Shown: piece after piece, positions 17,416 through 27,537 of the stretch | How positions within the stretch are numbered: the first letter of the stretch is position 1 | Layout of the letters: every line of letters begins with the position of its first letter | DNA from: VKMB-3413 sp041027365 | GTDB lineage: Bacteria; Pseudomonadota; Alphaproteobacteria; Rhizobiales; Rhizobiaceae | Direction: 5' to 3' | Assembly: GCF_041027365.1 (NCBI RefSeq) | Contig: NZ_JBFTEH010000001.1 | Coordinates: 648,269 to 712,268 of the forward strand | Length of the DNA stretch: 64,000 nt | Notes under the pieces: model-generated | The model's database searches: none | Told to the model about the DNA's origin: nothing | What the model saw: only the letters and a program-made list of their open reading frames with translations | Translations under genes and position numbers: made by a program

Positions 17416-18392
17416 TGGCGGAGAAGAACGTCGAATACGCTCGTCTTCTCGGGCCGCTGGCCGGTCTGTTCGAGAGCCGCTTGGCACGCCTGACGACGCT
17501 CGCGGCGATCTTCGCACTGCTGATCGCGGCGCCCTATCTCTTCGGCAGCTACGCCACGGTCATCCTCACCAACGCATTCCTCTACGTCGTGCTGGCGCTG
17601 GGGCTGAACGTCGTCGTCGGGTATGCGGGCCTGCTCGATCTCGGCTACGCCGCCTTCTTCGCCATCGGCGCCTATACGGTCGGCATATTCACCGAGCAGT
17701 TCGGCTTCAATTTCTGGCTCACCCTGCCGATTGCCGTCTGTTTCGCGGCGATCGGCGGCATCATCATCGGCGGACCGACGCTGCGGCTTCGCTCGGACTA
17801 TCTCGCCATCGTCACCTTGGGTTTCGGCGAGATCGTTCGCCTCTCGGCGCGGAACCTCAATATCACCGGCCGGGCGAGCGGCCTGTCGGGCATCGAGCAG
17901 CCCTGGCTTTTCGGCTGGCACATCGCTCGGCCGATCGACTTCTACTATGTCTTCTGTGCGCTGGCGATCATCGCCACGATCGTTTCGGTGCGGCTCGCCA
18001 ATTCCCGGCTGGGCCGCGCCTGGCTGTACGTGCGTCACGACGAGGATGTCGCCGAGGCGATGGGCATCGACCGCGTGCGCGTCAAGCTCGCCGCCTATGT
18101 CATCGGGGCGATCTTCGGATCGGTCGGCGGAGCGTTCTTCGCCGTCAATCTCGGCGCCATTTCGCCGGAGAGCTTTTCCTTCACGCAGTCGGTGCTGATC
18201 CTGATGGCCGTCATCCTCGGCGGCATGGGCAAGATCCCCGGCGTCATTCTCGGCGCCTTCATCGTCATCCTGGGGCCGGAGCTGTTGCGTGATCTGGGAA
18301 CCCTCCGCCTGCTCGTCTTCGCCGTCGGGCTGTTGTTGATCATGTTGTTCAGGCCGAGCGGCATCTGGCCGAGCGGGAGTGCGCGGCGATGA
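17415..18392 (+). CDS. LIV-type ABC transporter permease (LivM-like)
   Basis: 325 residues. After a soluble N-terminus of about 25 residues, hydrophobic helices follow with the LivM signature ALGLNVVVGYAGLLDLGYAAFFAIGAY. The coupling loop GSVGGAFFAVNLGAISPESF and GGMGKIPGVILGAF are in the expected order. It pairs with the LivH-like protein. The start overlaps the previous stop (TGATG) and its stop overlaps the ATPase start (ATGA), so all transporter parts are coupled. Confidence 0.92.
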   Translation: MAEKNVEYARLLGPLAGLFESRLARLTTLAAIFALLIAAPYLFGSYATVILTNAFLYVVLALGLNVVVGYAGLLDLGYAAFFAIGAYTVGIFTEQFGFNFWLTLPIAVCFAAIGGIIIGGPTLRLRSDYLAIVTLGFGEIVRLSARNLNITGRASGLSGIEQPWLFGWHIARPIDFYYVFCALAIIATIVSVRLANSRLGRAWLYVRHDEDVAEAMGIDRVRVKLAAYVIGAIFGSVGGAFFAVNLGAISPESFSFTQSVLILMAVILGGMGKIPGVILGAFIVILGPELLRDLGTLRLLVFAVGLLLIMLFRPSGIWPSGSARR

Positions 18393-19172
18393 GCGACCGG
18401 CTTCTGGAATTGCGCGGTGTCGGTCTCGCCTTCGCCGGGAACACCGTGCTCGACGGCGTCGCATTCGGGGTCGAACGCAACGCCATCGCCAGTCTCATCG
18501 GGCCGAACGGCGCGGGGAAGACGTCTCTGTTCAACTGCATCACCGGGTTCTACAAGCCGCAACGCGGCTCCATCACGTTCGATGGGGCGGAAATGCTGAG
18601 CCTCAAGCCGCATCGCGTGACGGCCGCCGGGATCTCGCGCACCTTCCAGAACCTGCGTCTGTTCGCCGAAATGACGGTTCTGGAAAACGTCATGTCGGGA
18701 ATGCACTGCCGCACGAAGGCTGGCGCGCTGGCGGCGATCTTCCACACGCCACGCCATCGCGGCGAGGAGAAGGAAGTCGCCGACTTCTCGCAGGAGTGTC
18801 TGAGATTCGTCGACATCGATCCGAAGGACTGGGACCGCGAGGCGACGACGCTCTCCTATGGTCATCAGCGCCGTGTCGAGATCGCAAGGGCGCTCGCGAC
18901 GCGGCCGAAACTGCTGTTGCTCGACGAGCCGGCCGCGGGGCTCAATGCCGGCGAGAAGCAGGATCTGATCGAACTGATCGGCAGAATTCGTGATCGGCGC
19001 GGTGTTTCGGTTCTGCTGATCGAACACGACACCGGCCTGGTGATGAGTGTCTCGGAGCGCATCAGCGTCCTCGACCACGGCGTCATGATCGCGGAAGGAA
19101 CGCCGAGCCAGATCCAGAAGGACCCGAAAGTCATCGAGGCCTATCTGGGCCAGGAAGGCGCGGAGGACGATC

Positions 19173-19183
<11 letters not shown>
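18389..19183 (+). CDS. LIV-type ABC transporter ATPase (LivG-like)
   Basis: 264 residues. Walker A is GPNGAGKTSLFNCITGFY, the signature is LSYGHQRRVEIARAL, and Walker B is LLLLDEPAAGLN, followed by LLIEHD. The insertion and the ISRTFQNLRLF Q-loop identify the LivG branch. It works with the LivF-like ATPase, whose gene overlaps its 3' end, to power import. Two variations occur: the signature has Tyr and His where LSGGQ is usual, a common feature of LivG. Confidence 0.92.
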
Positions 19184-19907
<724 letters not shown>

Positions 19908-20012
19908 CATTGCACGGCAAAGTGTGAGGGCGGGGAAGGGCGGGTGGAATGGAAGCGTCATCGGACGTCGGCGCAGCCGCGGACCGGTCCATCGGATCGA
20001 GGGAGATTTGAC

Positions 20013-20921
20013 ATGAGCAGCAACTGGAAAGGCGTCATCCCCGCGCTGATGACGGAAATGAAGCCGAACGGCGATCTCGATCTGGACGCCACCGGCCGCC
20101 ATGTCGAGAAATGCATCGACGCCGGCTGCGAAGGCTTTGTCATGCTCGGTACGCTCGGCGAGAACTCCTCGCTCAGCGTCGACGAGAAGGCCGAAGTCGT
20201 GGCCGCCGCCGTCGAGGCGTCGAACGGCCGCGTTCCCGTACTTTCGGGCGTCGCCGAATACACCACCGATCTGGCGATCGAGAGCGGCAGACGCATGGTG
20301 AGGGCCGGTGCGGAAGGCCTGATGGTGCTTCCCTGCATGGTCTACGAGCAGGATTCCCGCGAGGCGGTGATCCATTTCCGCGCGCTCGCGCGTGCCGTCG
20401 ACGCGCCGATGATGATCTACAACAATCGCGTCTCCTACAGGGTCGATCTGTCGCCGGCCGATTTTGCCGATCTTGCTGATGAGAAGAACATCGTCGCGGT
20501 CAAGGAATCGAGCCATGACAGCCGGCGCATCACCGACATGATCAATCGGCTTGGCGACCGCTACGACATTTTCTGCGGCGTCGACGACCTGGTGTTGGAA
20601 AACATGCTCTTCGGTGCTGTCGGCTGGGTGTCCGGCATGGCGAACTGTTTCCCCGGCGAAGCGGTGGAGTTGTACCGGCTCGCCCGCGAGAAGAAGGTCG
20701 ACGAGGCGCTGGCGCTCTATCGCTGGTTCATGCCGCTGCTCCACCTCGACACGGCCGTCAAGCTGGTCCAATACATCAAGCTCGCCAACCAGATGACGGG
20801 CCTTGGCAGCGAATACGTCCGCGCGCCGCGCATGACGCTCGAAGGCGTCGAGCGCGAGCGGATCGAGGCGATCATCCGCAAGGCAATGGACGATCGCCCA
20901 GCGCTCGGGGGCGCCGCCTGA
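20013..20921 (+). CDS. DapA/NAL-superfamily lyase, probable pyrroline-hydroxycarboxylate deaminase
   Basis: 302 residues with the (beta/alpha)8 DHDPS fold. Visible motifs are the substrate-carboxylate loop GTLGENSSLS, the catalytic Tyr region MIYNNRVSY, and the Schiff-base Lys in NIVAVKESSHD. In hydroxyproline pathways a DapA-like enzyme deaminates 1-pyrroline-4-hydroxy-2-carboxylate to 2-oxoglutarate semialdehyde. The genes directly downstream (amino-acid oxidase, epimerase) make that assignment the best one here, but it rests on context. Lysine biosynthesis is unlikely because of the neighbourhood. Confidence 0.8.
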   Translation: MSSNWKGVIPALMTEMKPNGDLDLDATGRHVEKCIDAGCEGFVMLGTLGENSSLSVDEKAEVVAAAVEASNGRVPVLSGVAEYTTDLAIESGRRMVRAGAEGLMVLPCMVYEQDSREAVIHFRALARAVDAPMMIYNNRVSYRVDLSPADFADLADEKNIVAVKESSHDSRRITDMINRLGDRYDIFCGVDDLVLENMLFGAVGWVSGMANCFPGEAVELYRLAREKKVDEALALYRWFMPLLHLDTAVKLVQYIKLANQMTGLGSEYVRAPRMTLEGVERERIEAIIRKAMDDRPALGGAA

Positions 20922-20948
20922 AAGCATGCGATGAGGGGGCGGGACGCG

Positions 20949-22223
20949 ATGGTTGAGGCGGCTGCGGCCAGGCCGGACGCCGGGGCGGCGCATGACGTGT
21001 TGGTCGTGGGGGCCGGCATTGTCGGCCTTGCCTGCGCTCTGAAACTGCAACAAGCCGGACGGTCGGTGACGCTCGTCGACCGCCGCGGCATCGCGCGCGA
21101 GACCAGTTCGGGCAATGCGGCCGGTCTGGCTTTCTCCGACATCATCCCGATGGCGAGCCGCGGCATGATGCGCAAGGTGCCGGGGTGGCTTGCCGACCCT
21201 CTCGGTCCGCTCGCCATCCCGCCGGCCTATTTCCCTCGCATCCTGCCGTGGCTCGTCCGCTACTGGCGGGCGGGCTGGCCCGACAGGATCGAGGCGAGCA
21301 TCGCGGCACAGGCGGCGATGATGCGGCTGTCGCAGGCCGAGATGAACCGCATGGTAGACGCCTGCGGCATCGCGCACATGGTCCACAGCAAGGGGTCGCT
21401 CGAACTCTACGAGAGCGAGGCGGAGTTCGCGGCCTCGCTTCCAGGCTGGCAGCGGCGCACGGACCACGACATCGCCTTCGAGCATGTGCGCGGCGAGCGA
21501 CTGGCCGACTTGCAGCCCGGCCTCTCGCCCCGATTTGTGGCCGGCACCTTCGTTCCATCGTGGCAGTCGGTGTCCGACCCCTTCGAGTTCGCCGTCGCGA
21601 TCGGTTCGCATGCGCTTGGCGCCGGTGCGACGCTGATCGAGGCCTCTGTCATCGATATCGCTTCCGCAGGAGAGGGTGTCAGCATCAGGCTCGACGACGG
21701 GCGCGTGCTGGCCTGCCGGCAGGCCGTGCTCGCCGCCGGAGCGTGGTCGAAGCAACTTGCCCGGAAGCTTGGCGATGCCATTCCGTTGGAGACCGAGCGG
21801 GGCTACAACACAACTCTGCCGCCGGGCGCCTTCGATGTCCGCCAGCAACTGATCTTCGGCGGGCACGGCTTCGTTGTCTCAGCGCTTTCGACCGGTATTC
21901 GCGTCGGCGGCGCGGTGGAACTCGGCGGCCTCGACCTCGCGCCGAATTTCCGCCGGGCCGACGCGATGCTGACGAAGGCCGCACAGTTCCTGCCAGGCCT
22001 CAAGACGCAAGGCGGGCGGCAGTGGATGGGTTTCCGCCCGTCGCTGCCCGATAGCCTCGCCGTCATCGGCCGCTCGCGTGCCACGCCGAACGTGGTCTAT
22101 GCCTTCGGCCACGGGCATCTCGGCCTGACGCAATCGGCGGGGACCGGCAAGCTCGTCAGCGACCTGGTCTGTGGAGAAGAACCACAACTCGATCTGGCAC
22201 CGTTCAGCCCGCAAAGGTTCTAA
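20949..22223 (+). CDS. FAD-dependent amino-acid oxidoreductase (DAO family), probable D-hydroxyproline dehydrogenase
   Basis: 424 residues. The N-terminal nucleotide-binding motif is DVLVVGAGIVGLACALKLQQAG and the C-terminal region contains the DAO-family GHGHLGLTQSAGTGKLVSDL. I placed the start at 20949 because GAGGGGG at 20933-20939 is well spaced; an ATG at 20931 is in frame. The protein is about the length of single-chain D-amino-acid dehydrogenases. In the trans-4-hydroxy-L-proline route, the D-epimer is oxidised to 1-pyrroline-4-hydroxy-2-carboxylate. It is placed between the DapA-like lyase and the epimerase genes, matching this step. Confidence 0.83.
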   Translation: MVEAAAARPDAGAAHDVLVVGAGIVGLACALKLQQAGRSVTLVDRRGIARETSSGNAAGLAFSDIIPMASRGMMRKVPGWLADPLGPLAIPPAYFPRILPWLVRYWRAGWPDRIEASIAAQAAMMRLSQAEMNRMVDACGIAHMVHSKGSLELYESEAEFAASLPGWQRRTDHDIAFEHVRGERLADLQPGLSPRFVAGTFVPSWQSVSDPFEFAVAIGSHALGAGATLIEASVIDIASAGEGVSIRLDDGRVLACRQAVLAAGAWSKQLARKLGDAIPLETERGYNTTLPPGAFDVRQQLIFGGHGFVVSALSTGIRVGGAVELGGLDLAPNFRRADAMLTKAAQFLPGLKTQGGRQWMGFRPSLPDSLAVIGRSRATPNVVYAFGHGHLGLTQSAGTGKLVSDLVCGEEPQLDLAPFSPQRF

Positions 22224-22226
22224 CAA

Positions 22227-23228
22227 ATGGCACGCTTCACCTTTTCCTGCCTGGACGGCCACACCTGCGGCAATCCGGTGCGTCTCGTCTCCGGCGGCGG
22301 GCCGCTGCTCCAGGGCAACACCATGCTCGAGCGCCGTGCCCACTTCCTCGCCGAGTTCGACTGGATCCGCAAAGGCCTGATGTTCGAGCCACGCGGCCAC
22401 GACATGATGTCCGGATCGATCCTCTATCCGCCGACGCGCGAGGATTGCGACATCGGCATCCTCTTCATCGAAACGTCAGGGTGCCTCTATATGTGCGGCC
22501 ACGGCACCATCGGCACGGTGACGATGGCGATCGAGAACGGCCTGGTGCGGCCGAAGACGCCGGGCGTCCTGAAGCTCGACACACCGGCCGGCGTCGTCAC
22601 CGCGACCTATCGGCAGGAGGGTGAGCATGTCGAGGAGGTGCGCATTACGAATGTGCCCTCGTTCCTCTATGGCCGCGGCTATGAGGCCACGGTCCCCGGC
22701 CTCGGCAGGGTTGCGGTCGACGTCGCCTATGGCGGCAATTTCTACGCCATCGTGGAGCCGCAGGAAAACTACACCGACATGGCCGACATCACCGCCGGCG
22801 ACATCATCCGCTGGAGTCCGCAATTGCGTGCGGCACTCAACGAGGCGTACACCTTCGTCCATCCCGAAACCCCCGATATCAACCGGCTGACCCATATCCT
22901 GTGGACCGGCAGGCCGACGGTCGAGGGAGCGACGGCGCGGAACGCCGTCTTCTACGGCGACAAGGCGATCGACCGCTCGCCCTGCGGCACCGGGACCTCG
23001 GCACGCATGGCGCATTGGGCGGCAAACGGCCGGCTCGACGTCGGCGACGAGTTCATCCACGAAAGCATCATCGGCTCCCTGTTCAGGGGCCGTGTCGAAG
23101 CGGCGACAAAGGTGGGCGACCGTGATGCCATCGTTCCGTCGATCGGCGGATGGGCCCGGCAGACCGGCATCAACACCATCTTCATCGACGACCGCGACCC
23201 GTTTGCCCACGGCTTCTCAGTCCTCTGA
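22227..23228 (+). CDS. 4-Hydroxyproline 2-epimerase (proline racemase superfamily)
   Basis: 333 residues. Both catalytic cysteines are present: Cys90 in YMCGHGTIG and Cys253 in DRSPCGTGTSARMA. The His-containing MCGHGT loop is the 4-hydroxyproline epimerase form. It would convert trans-4-hydroxy-L-proline into cis-4-hydroxy-D-proline, the substrate for the preceding oxidase. Other hallmarks are CLDGHTCGNPVRLV at the N-terminus and FYAIVEP. It begins 3 bases after the oxidase stop codon. Proline racemase activity cannot be excluded by sequence alone. Confidence 0.88.
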   Translation: MARFTFSCLDGHTCGNPVRLVSGGGPLLQGNTMLERRAHFLAEFDWIRKGLMFEPRGHDMMSGSILYPPTREDCDIGILFIETSGCLYMCGHGTIGTVTMAIENGLVRPKTPGVLKLDTPAGVVTATYRQEGEHVEEVRITNVPSFLYGRGYEATVPGLGRVAVDVAYGGNFYAIVEPQENYTDMADITAGDIIRWSPQLRAALNEAYTFVHPETPDINRLTHILWTGRPTVEGATARNAVFYGDKAIDRSPCGTGTSARMAHWAANGRLDVGDEFIHESIIGSLFRGRVEAATKVGDRDAIVPSIGGWARQTGINTIFIDDRDPFAHGFSVL

Positions 23229-23248
23229 CAGCCAGGAGCTGCGCTGAC

Positions 23249-24352
23249 ATGAAAATCACCGGCATCAAGGCATGGCAGATCGATCTGCCGCTGAAGGAGG
23301 GCCGCTATAGCTGGTCCAACGGCAATTTCGTCGAGATCTTCGACACGACCGTCGTCGCGGTGGAGACCGATGAGGGCGTCACCGGCTATGCGGAATGCTG
23401 CCCGCTCGGTTCGGCCTACTTGCCCGCCTATGCGAGGGGCGTGCGCAGCGGCATCCGGGAGATCGCACCGGCTCTGATCGGTCTCGATCCGACCAATCTC
23501 GGCGCAATCAACCGGGCGATGGACTCGGCGCTTCGTGGCCACGCTTACGTCAAGGCGCCGCTCGACATCGCCTGCTGGGACATCCTCGGCAAGGCGGCGG
23601 GCCAGCCGCTGTATACCCTTCTCGGCGGCGCTGCGCAGGAGCAGATCGCGCTCTATCGCGCCATCTCGCAGGAAGCGCCGGAGGTCATGGCGAGGAAGAT
23701 CGCCGGCTATCGCGCCGAAGGCTACACCAAGTTCCAGCTCAAGGTGGGCGGCGATGCCGACGAGGACATCGCCCGCATCCGCGCCTGCCGAAACATCCTG
23801 GAGCCGAGCGACGTCCTCGTCGCCGACGCAAACACCGGCTGGACGCGCGCGGAGGCTGCTCGCGTCGTCGCTGCCGTCGCCGATCTCGACGTCTACATCG
23901 AGCAGCCTTGTCCGACCTACGAGGAAAGCCTGTCGGTGCGCCGGCGAACGGCGCGCCCCTTCGTGCTCGACGAAGTGATCGAGGGGCCGCAGATGCTCGC
24001 CCGCGCGCTCGCCGACGACGCCATGGACGTCATCAATCTGAAGATATCTAAGGTCGGTGGTCTCACCAAGGCTCGGTTGATGCGCGACATGTGCGTCGCC
24101 AGCGGCACGCTGATGACGATCGAGGACACCTGGGGCGGGGATATCGTGACGGCCGCGATCGCCCATCTGGCGCTGTCGACGCCCGCGGAGTTCTGCTTTT
24201 CGGCGACCGACTTCAACAGCTACGGAACCCGCGATATCGCCGACGGCGCGCCGAAGCGCGTCGACGGCTTCATGACCGCCTGCGACCGGCCGGGCCTCGG
24301 CGTCACGCCGATGATCGACGGGTTCGGCGACCCGGATATCTGCTTTTCCTGA
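23249..24352 (+). CDS. Enolase-superfamily (MR/MLE) enzyme, probable hydroxyproline dehydratase or epimerase
   Basis: 367 residues. Barrel-domain landmarks are KFQLKVGG (catalytic Lys region), metal ligands in DANTGW, YIEQPC and LDEVIEG, and the opposite Lys in NLKISKVGG. The N-terminal capping domain starts MKITGIKAWQIDLPL. Relatives include 4-hydroxyproline-betaine 2-epimerase and cis-3-hydroxy-L-proline dehydratase. No betaine demethylase or Rieske oxygenase gene is nearby, so dehydration of a 3-hydroxyproline fits the context better than betaine epimerisation; this is inference. CAGGAG at 23232-23237 supports the start. Confidence 0.8.
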   Translation: MKITGIKAWQIDLPLKEGRYSWSNGNFVEIFDTTVVAVETDEGVTGYAECCPLGSAYLPAYARGVRSGIREIAPALIGLDPTNLGAINRAMDSALRGHAYVKAPLDIACWDILGKAAGQPLYTLLGGAAQEQIALYRAISQEAPEVMARKIAGYRAEGYTKFQLKVGGDADEDIARIRACRNILEPSDVLVADANTGWTRAEAARVVAAVADLDVYIEQPCPTYEESLSVRRRTARPFVLDEVIEGPQMLARALADDAMDVINLKISKVGGLTKARLMRDMCVASGTLMTIEDTWGGDIVTAAIAHLALSTPAEFCFSATDFNSYGTRDIADGAPKRVDGFMTACDRPGLGVTPMIDGFGDPDICFS

Positions 24353-24358
24353 GGCCGC

Positions 24359-25393
24359 ATGCGCAGCACGAAGACCATCCACATCGTCGGCTGTCATGCC
24401 GAGGGAGAAGTCGGCGACGTCATCGTCGGCGGCGTCGCCCCACCGCCCGGCGACACGCTGTGGCAGCAGTCCCGCTTCGTCGCCAAGGACGGAAACCTTC
24501 GCCGATTTGTCCTCAACGAGCCGCGCGGCGGCGTCTTCCGGCATGTCAATCTGCTGGTGCCGCCGAAGGACCCGCGCGCCGATATGGGCTTCATCATCAT
24601 GGAGCCGGAAGACACGCCGCCGATGTCGGGCTCGAATTCGATCTGCGTGGCGACGGTTCTGCTCGACACGGGCATCGTGCCGATGACGGAGCCGGAAACG
24701 AAGCTCTCGCTCGAAGCGCCCGGCGGCCTCGTCGAGGTGACGGCCGCTTGCTGCAACGGCAAGGCCGAACGGATCACCGTGCGCAACGTCGCGAGCTTCG
24801 CCGCAGCTCTCGACGCGACGATCGAGGTCGAGGGCCTCGGCACGCTGACGGTCGATACCGCCTATGGCGGCGACAGCTTCGTCATTGCCGATGCGGCAGC
24901 CCTCGGCTTCGCCATCACCCCCGACGAGGCGCGCGAAATCGCGGAGGCCGGCGTCAAGATCACGCGCGCGGCCAACGAACAGCTCGGCTTCTCGCATCCG
25001 ACGAATGCGGATTGGAACCATATATCCTTCTGCCAGATCGCCGCGCCGCTCACGCGCGAGGAGGGCGGCTGGACCGGCGCCAACGCCGTCGTCATCCAGC
25101 CCGGCAAGATCGATCGGTCCCCGACCGGAACCGGCTGTTCCGCGCGGATGGCCGTGCTTCACGCCAAGGGCGAGATGGCTCTCGGCGAGCGCTATCGCGC
25201 CCGCTCGATCATCGGCTCGCAGTTTGACTGCCGAATCGCCGCCGAGACCACGCTTGCCGGCAAACCGGCGATCACGCCGGAAGTCACCGGCCGTGCCTGG
25301 ATCACCGGCACACGCATCGACATGCTCGACCCCGACGATCCGTGGCCGGAAGGCTATCGGCTGACGGATACCTGGCCGCAGAAGATCCGATGA
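24359..25393 (+). CDS. Proline racemase-superfamily protein with a Ser90/Thr256 active site
   Basis: 344 residues, clearly homologous to the epimerase two genes upstream. At the first catalytic position it has Ser90 (PPMSGSNSIC) instead of Cys, and at the second Thr256 (DRSPTGTGCSARMA) instead of Cys; a Cys lies four residues later. Cys/Thr pairs are known in trans-3-hydroxy-L-proline dehydratases, and Ser-containing variants are also known, so a dehydratase role is the most likely. It starts 6 bases after the enolase-superfamily gene. The product of 3-hydroxyproline dehydration would be 1-pyrroline-2-carboxylate. Confidence 0.82.
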   Translation: MRSTKTIHIVGCHAEGEVGDVIVGGVAPPPGDTLWQQSRFVAKDGNLRRFVLNEPRGGVFRHVNLLVPPKDPRADMGFIIMEPEDTPPMSGSNSICVATVLLDTGIVPMTEPETKLSLEAPGGLVEVTAACCNGKAERITVRNVASFAAALDATIEVEGLGTLTVDTAYGGDSFVIADAAALGFAITPDEAREIAEAGVKITRAANEQLGFSHPTNADWNHISFCQIAAPLTREEGGWTGANAVVIQPGKIDRSPTGTGCSARMAVLHAKGEMALGERYRARSIIGSQFDCRIAAETTLAGKPAITPEVTGRAWITGTRIDMLDPDDPWPEGYRLTDTWPQKIR

Positions 25394-25650
25394 ACCCGAA
25401 GTCCTGATCGTGCCCGCACCGGCGGGCCGTGCCTGTGCTGGCGGCCTCCGAGACGTCCCCGACCACCTCGGCCTGCGCTTCCTTCAAGTCATCGACGAGG
25501 TCTGCAACAAGCGAAGCTATACACCCGGTTCCCGGTCGTTTCCGCTTCTTCCAGTTTGGGGACCGACCCGCCGGTCGGCCGCGACCAGCGCTCGCTGATA
25601 GGTGCCGGCGAACGCTTCGCGTCCTTGTCCATCAACGCTGGATCTGATAC

Positions 25651-25670
25651 TGATATATGACGAATATATT
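25651..25670. promoter_or_regulatory. AT-rich control site before the second DapA-like gene
   Basis: TGATATATGA at 25651-25660 is followed by AATATATT at 25663-25670. It lies 17-26 bases before the start codon in otherwise GC-rich DNA. The first part resembles the motif before the LIV-type operon and before the GntR gene. It may overlap the promoter's -10 region. Confidence 0.5.
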
Positions 25671-25676
25671 TGGATC

Positions 25677-26642
25677 ATGGAAGGGACGAGGGTGACGAAC
25701 ATCTTCTCGGGCTGCGTACCGGCACTGATGACGCCTTGCGGCTCGGATCGCCGGCCGGACTTTGATGCTCTGGTCCAGAAGGGACGAGAACTGGTCGGTG
25801 CCGGCATGCGCGCCGTCGTCTATTGCGGTTCGATGGGAGACTGGCCGCTCCTGACCGATCAGGAGCGTATGGAAGGCGTCGCGCGTCTCGTCGGCGCCGG
25901 CGTTCCCGTGATCGTGGGTACGGGAGCCATCAACACCGCCCGGGCGGCAGAGCACGCGGCGCATGCCCAGGAGGTCGGCGCGGATGGTCTGATGGTCATT
26001 CCCCGCGTTCTCTCACGCGGCACATCACCGTCCGCCCAGCGGGCGCATTTCAAGGCGATCTTGTCGGCCGCGCCGAACATCCCGGCTGTCATCTACAACA
26101 GCCCGTACTACGGCTTTGCCACGCGGGCGGATTTGTTCTTCGCGTTGCGCGCGGAGCATCGAAATCTCGTCGGCTTCAAGGAGTTCGGGGGCCCGGACGA
26201 CCTTCGCTACGCGGCAGAGAACATCACCAGCGGCGATGAGGTCACGCTGATGGTCGGCGTGGACACGGCAGTCTACCACGGCTTCGTCAACTGCGGTGCG
26301 GCCGGCGCGATCACCGGCATCGGCAACGTCTTGCCGCAGGAGGTGCTGCACTTGGTCCGCCTGTCGCAGGCCGCGGCCGCCGGAGACGCGGAGGCGCGGC
26401 GCCGCGCACGCGAACTCGACGAGGCCCTGTCTGTTCTCTCCTCCTTCGACGAGGGGCCGGATCTTGTCCTCTACTACAAATACCTGATGACGCTGACCGG
26501 CGACGACGCATATCGGTTTCACTTCAACGAAACCGACGCGCTGACGGAGACGCAGCGCAGCTATGCGGAAAGCCAGTTCCGAATCTTCCGCGAATGGTAC
26601 GCCGGCTGGAGCGAGGAGAGCTCGAACACGCGTGCAGCCTGA
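25677..26642 (+). CDS. Second DapA/NAL-superfamily lyase
   Basis: 321 residues. DHDPS-fold motifs are GSMGDWPLLT in the carboxylate-binding loop, the Tyr region VIYNSPYYGF, and the Schiff-base Lys in LVGFKEFGG. It differs strongly from the other DapA-like enzyme in this cluster, so the two probably act on different substrates or on alternative hydroxyproline isomers. Its gene has its own AT-rich control site and is separated by 283 bases from the epimerase-like gene. It is followed after 259 bases by the GntR regulator. The exact reaction is uncertain. Confidence 0.8.
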   Translation: MEGTRVTNIFSGCVPALMTPCGSDRRPDFDALVQKGRELVGAGMRAVVYCGSMGDWPLLTDQERMEGVARLVGAGVPVIVGTGAINTARAAEHAAHAQEVGADGLMVIPRVLSRGTSPSAQRAHFKAILSAAPNIPAVIYNSPYYGFATRADLFFALRAEHRNLVGFKEFGGPDDLRYAAENITSGDEVTLMVGVDTAVYHGFVNCGAAGAITGIGNVLPQEVLHLVRLSQAAAAGDAEARRRARELDEALSVLSSFDEGPDLVLYYKYLMTLTGDDAYRFHFNETDALTETQRSYAESQFRIFREWYAGWSEESSNTRAA

Positions 26643-26791
26643 CGAAGCGGGCGCCGCGCGGCACATCCTCCTCCGCCGATCGTCGCGCCTACTTCCCCTG
26701 TGTGGCCTGCTATATTCCGCCCGACTGGCGCGCGCTTGCTCCGTCTGAGTTTGCTCCGTCGTTGACAGCAGATGCTGCAGATGTCGCGTGA

Positions 26792-26801
26792 AGATATATC
26801 A
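26792..26801. promoter_or_regulatory. Candidate GntR operator before the gntR-like gene
   Basis: AGATATATCA; its reverse complement TGATATATCT is identical to the motif at 15239-15248. Centre is about 105 bases upstream of the chosen GntR start. Consistent with autoregulation and with joint control of the cluster. Confidence 0.45.
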
Positions 26802-26901
26802 GGCTTCACAATCCTTTCCGGTCAGCCTACAGCTTGCGCGATACGTCATCCCACACGCCACTTGCGCGTTGTCGGGGGTGACCGGGAGGAATCGTCGCGT
26901 C

Positions 26902-27537
26902 ATGCTCAAGCGTTCGCAGGTCCACGAAGCCTACCTCGCGATCGAGGACCGCATCGTCGTGCTCGATTTCCGGCCGGGGAGCATGCTGACGGAGAAGTCG
27001 ATCATCGAGACCGTCGGCTACGGCCGCACCCCCGTGCGTGAGGCGATCCAGCGCTTGACCATGGAGGGCTTGACCGAGGTTCATCCGAGGCTCGGCGTGA
27101 AGATCGCCGAAATCCGCCCGGAGGACTATCCCCGTGCGATCGAGCCACGGCTGACGCTCGAACCGCTCCTGGCTCGTTCGGCGGCGCGCTATGCCGGCCC
27201 GAACGAGCGCAAGGTCATTCTGGAAGGAATGCACGGTATGCGGGCCTGCGCCGAGAACGGAGACGTGGCAGGCTACCTGAAGCAGGACAAGGCGATCGAC
27301 CAGGCCATCAGCAGTGCTGCCGCCAATCCCTTTCTGCCGCGCATCCTGTCGCCTCTGCAGATCCACAGCCGACGCTTCTGGTTCCAGTATCACGGACGCG
27401 ATGGAATGATGGAATCCGCCGAGCGCCACGCCGCCGTCTGTCAGGCAATTGTCGCGGGCGACGACGAGCGGGCCGTCGCGGAGTCGCGGGTGCTGATGGA
27501 GTTCCTCTTCGCGGAATCGAAGGCTATCGCGCGCTGA
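26902..27537 (+). CDS. GntR-family regulator (FCD-like) of the hydroxyproline cluster
   Basis: 211 residues from the ATG at 26902; an in-frame GTG at 26788 would add 38 residues and run across the TGATATATC-like site, which argues against it. The winged helix shows LDFRPGSMLTEKSIIETVGYGRTPVREAIQRLTMEGL, split here as two helices and the recognition segment. The C-terminal helical domain ends with AVCQAIVAGDDERAVAESRVLMEFL, an FCD hallmark. It probably represses the LIV-type transporter and hydroxyproline genes until a pathway intermediate binds. Confidence 0.83.
   Translation: MLKRSQVHEAYLAIEDRIVVLDFRPGSMLTEKSIIETVGYGRTPVREAIQRLTMEGLTEVHPRLGVKIAEIRPEDYPRAIEPRLTLEPLLARSAARYAGPNERKVILEGMHGMRACAENGDVAGYLKQDKAIDQAISSAAANPFLPRILSPLQIHSRRFWFQYHGRDGMMESAERHAAVCQAIVAGDDERAVAESRVLMEFLFAESKAIAR

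Noticed and set aside
23249..24352. Assignment of the enolase-superfamily enzyme as 4-hydroxyproline-betaine 2-epimerase
   Set aside because: Catalytic residues fit, but no betaine demethylase or Rieske oxygenase is nearby. I kept a broader call.
22952..25162. A 736-codon minus-strand open frame opposite the epimerase and enolase-superfamily genes
   Set aside because: Same explanation: an antisense shadow of conserved coding sequence.
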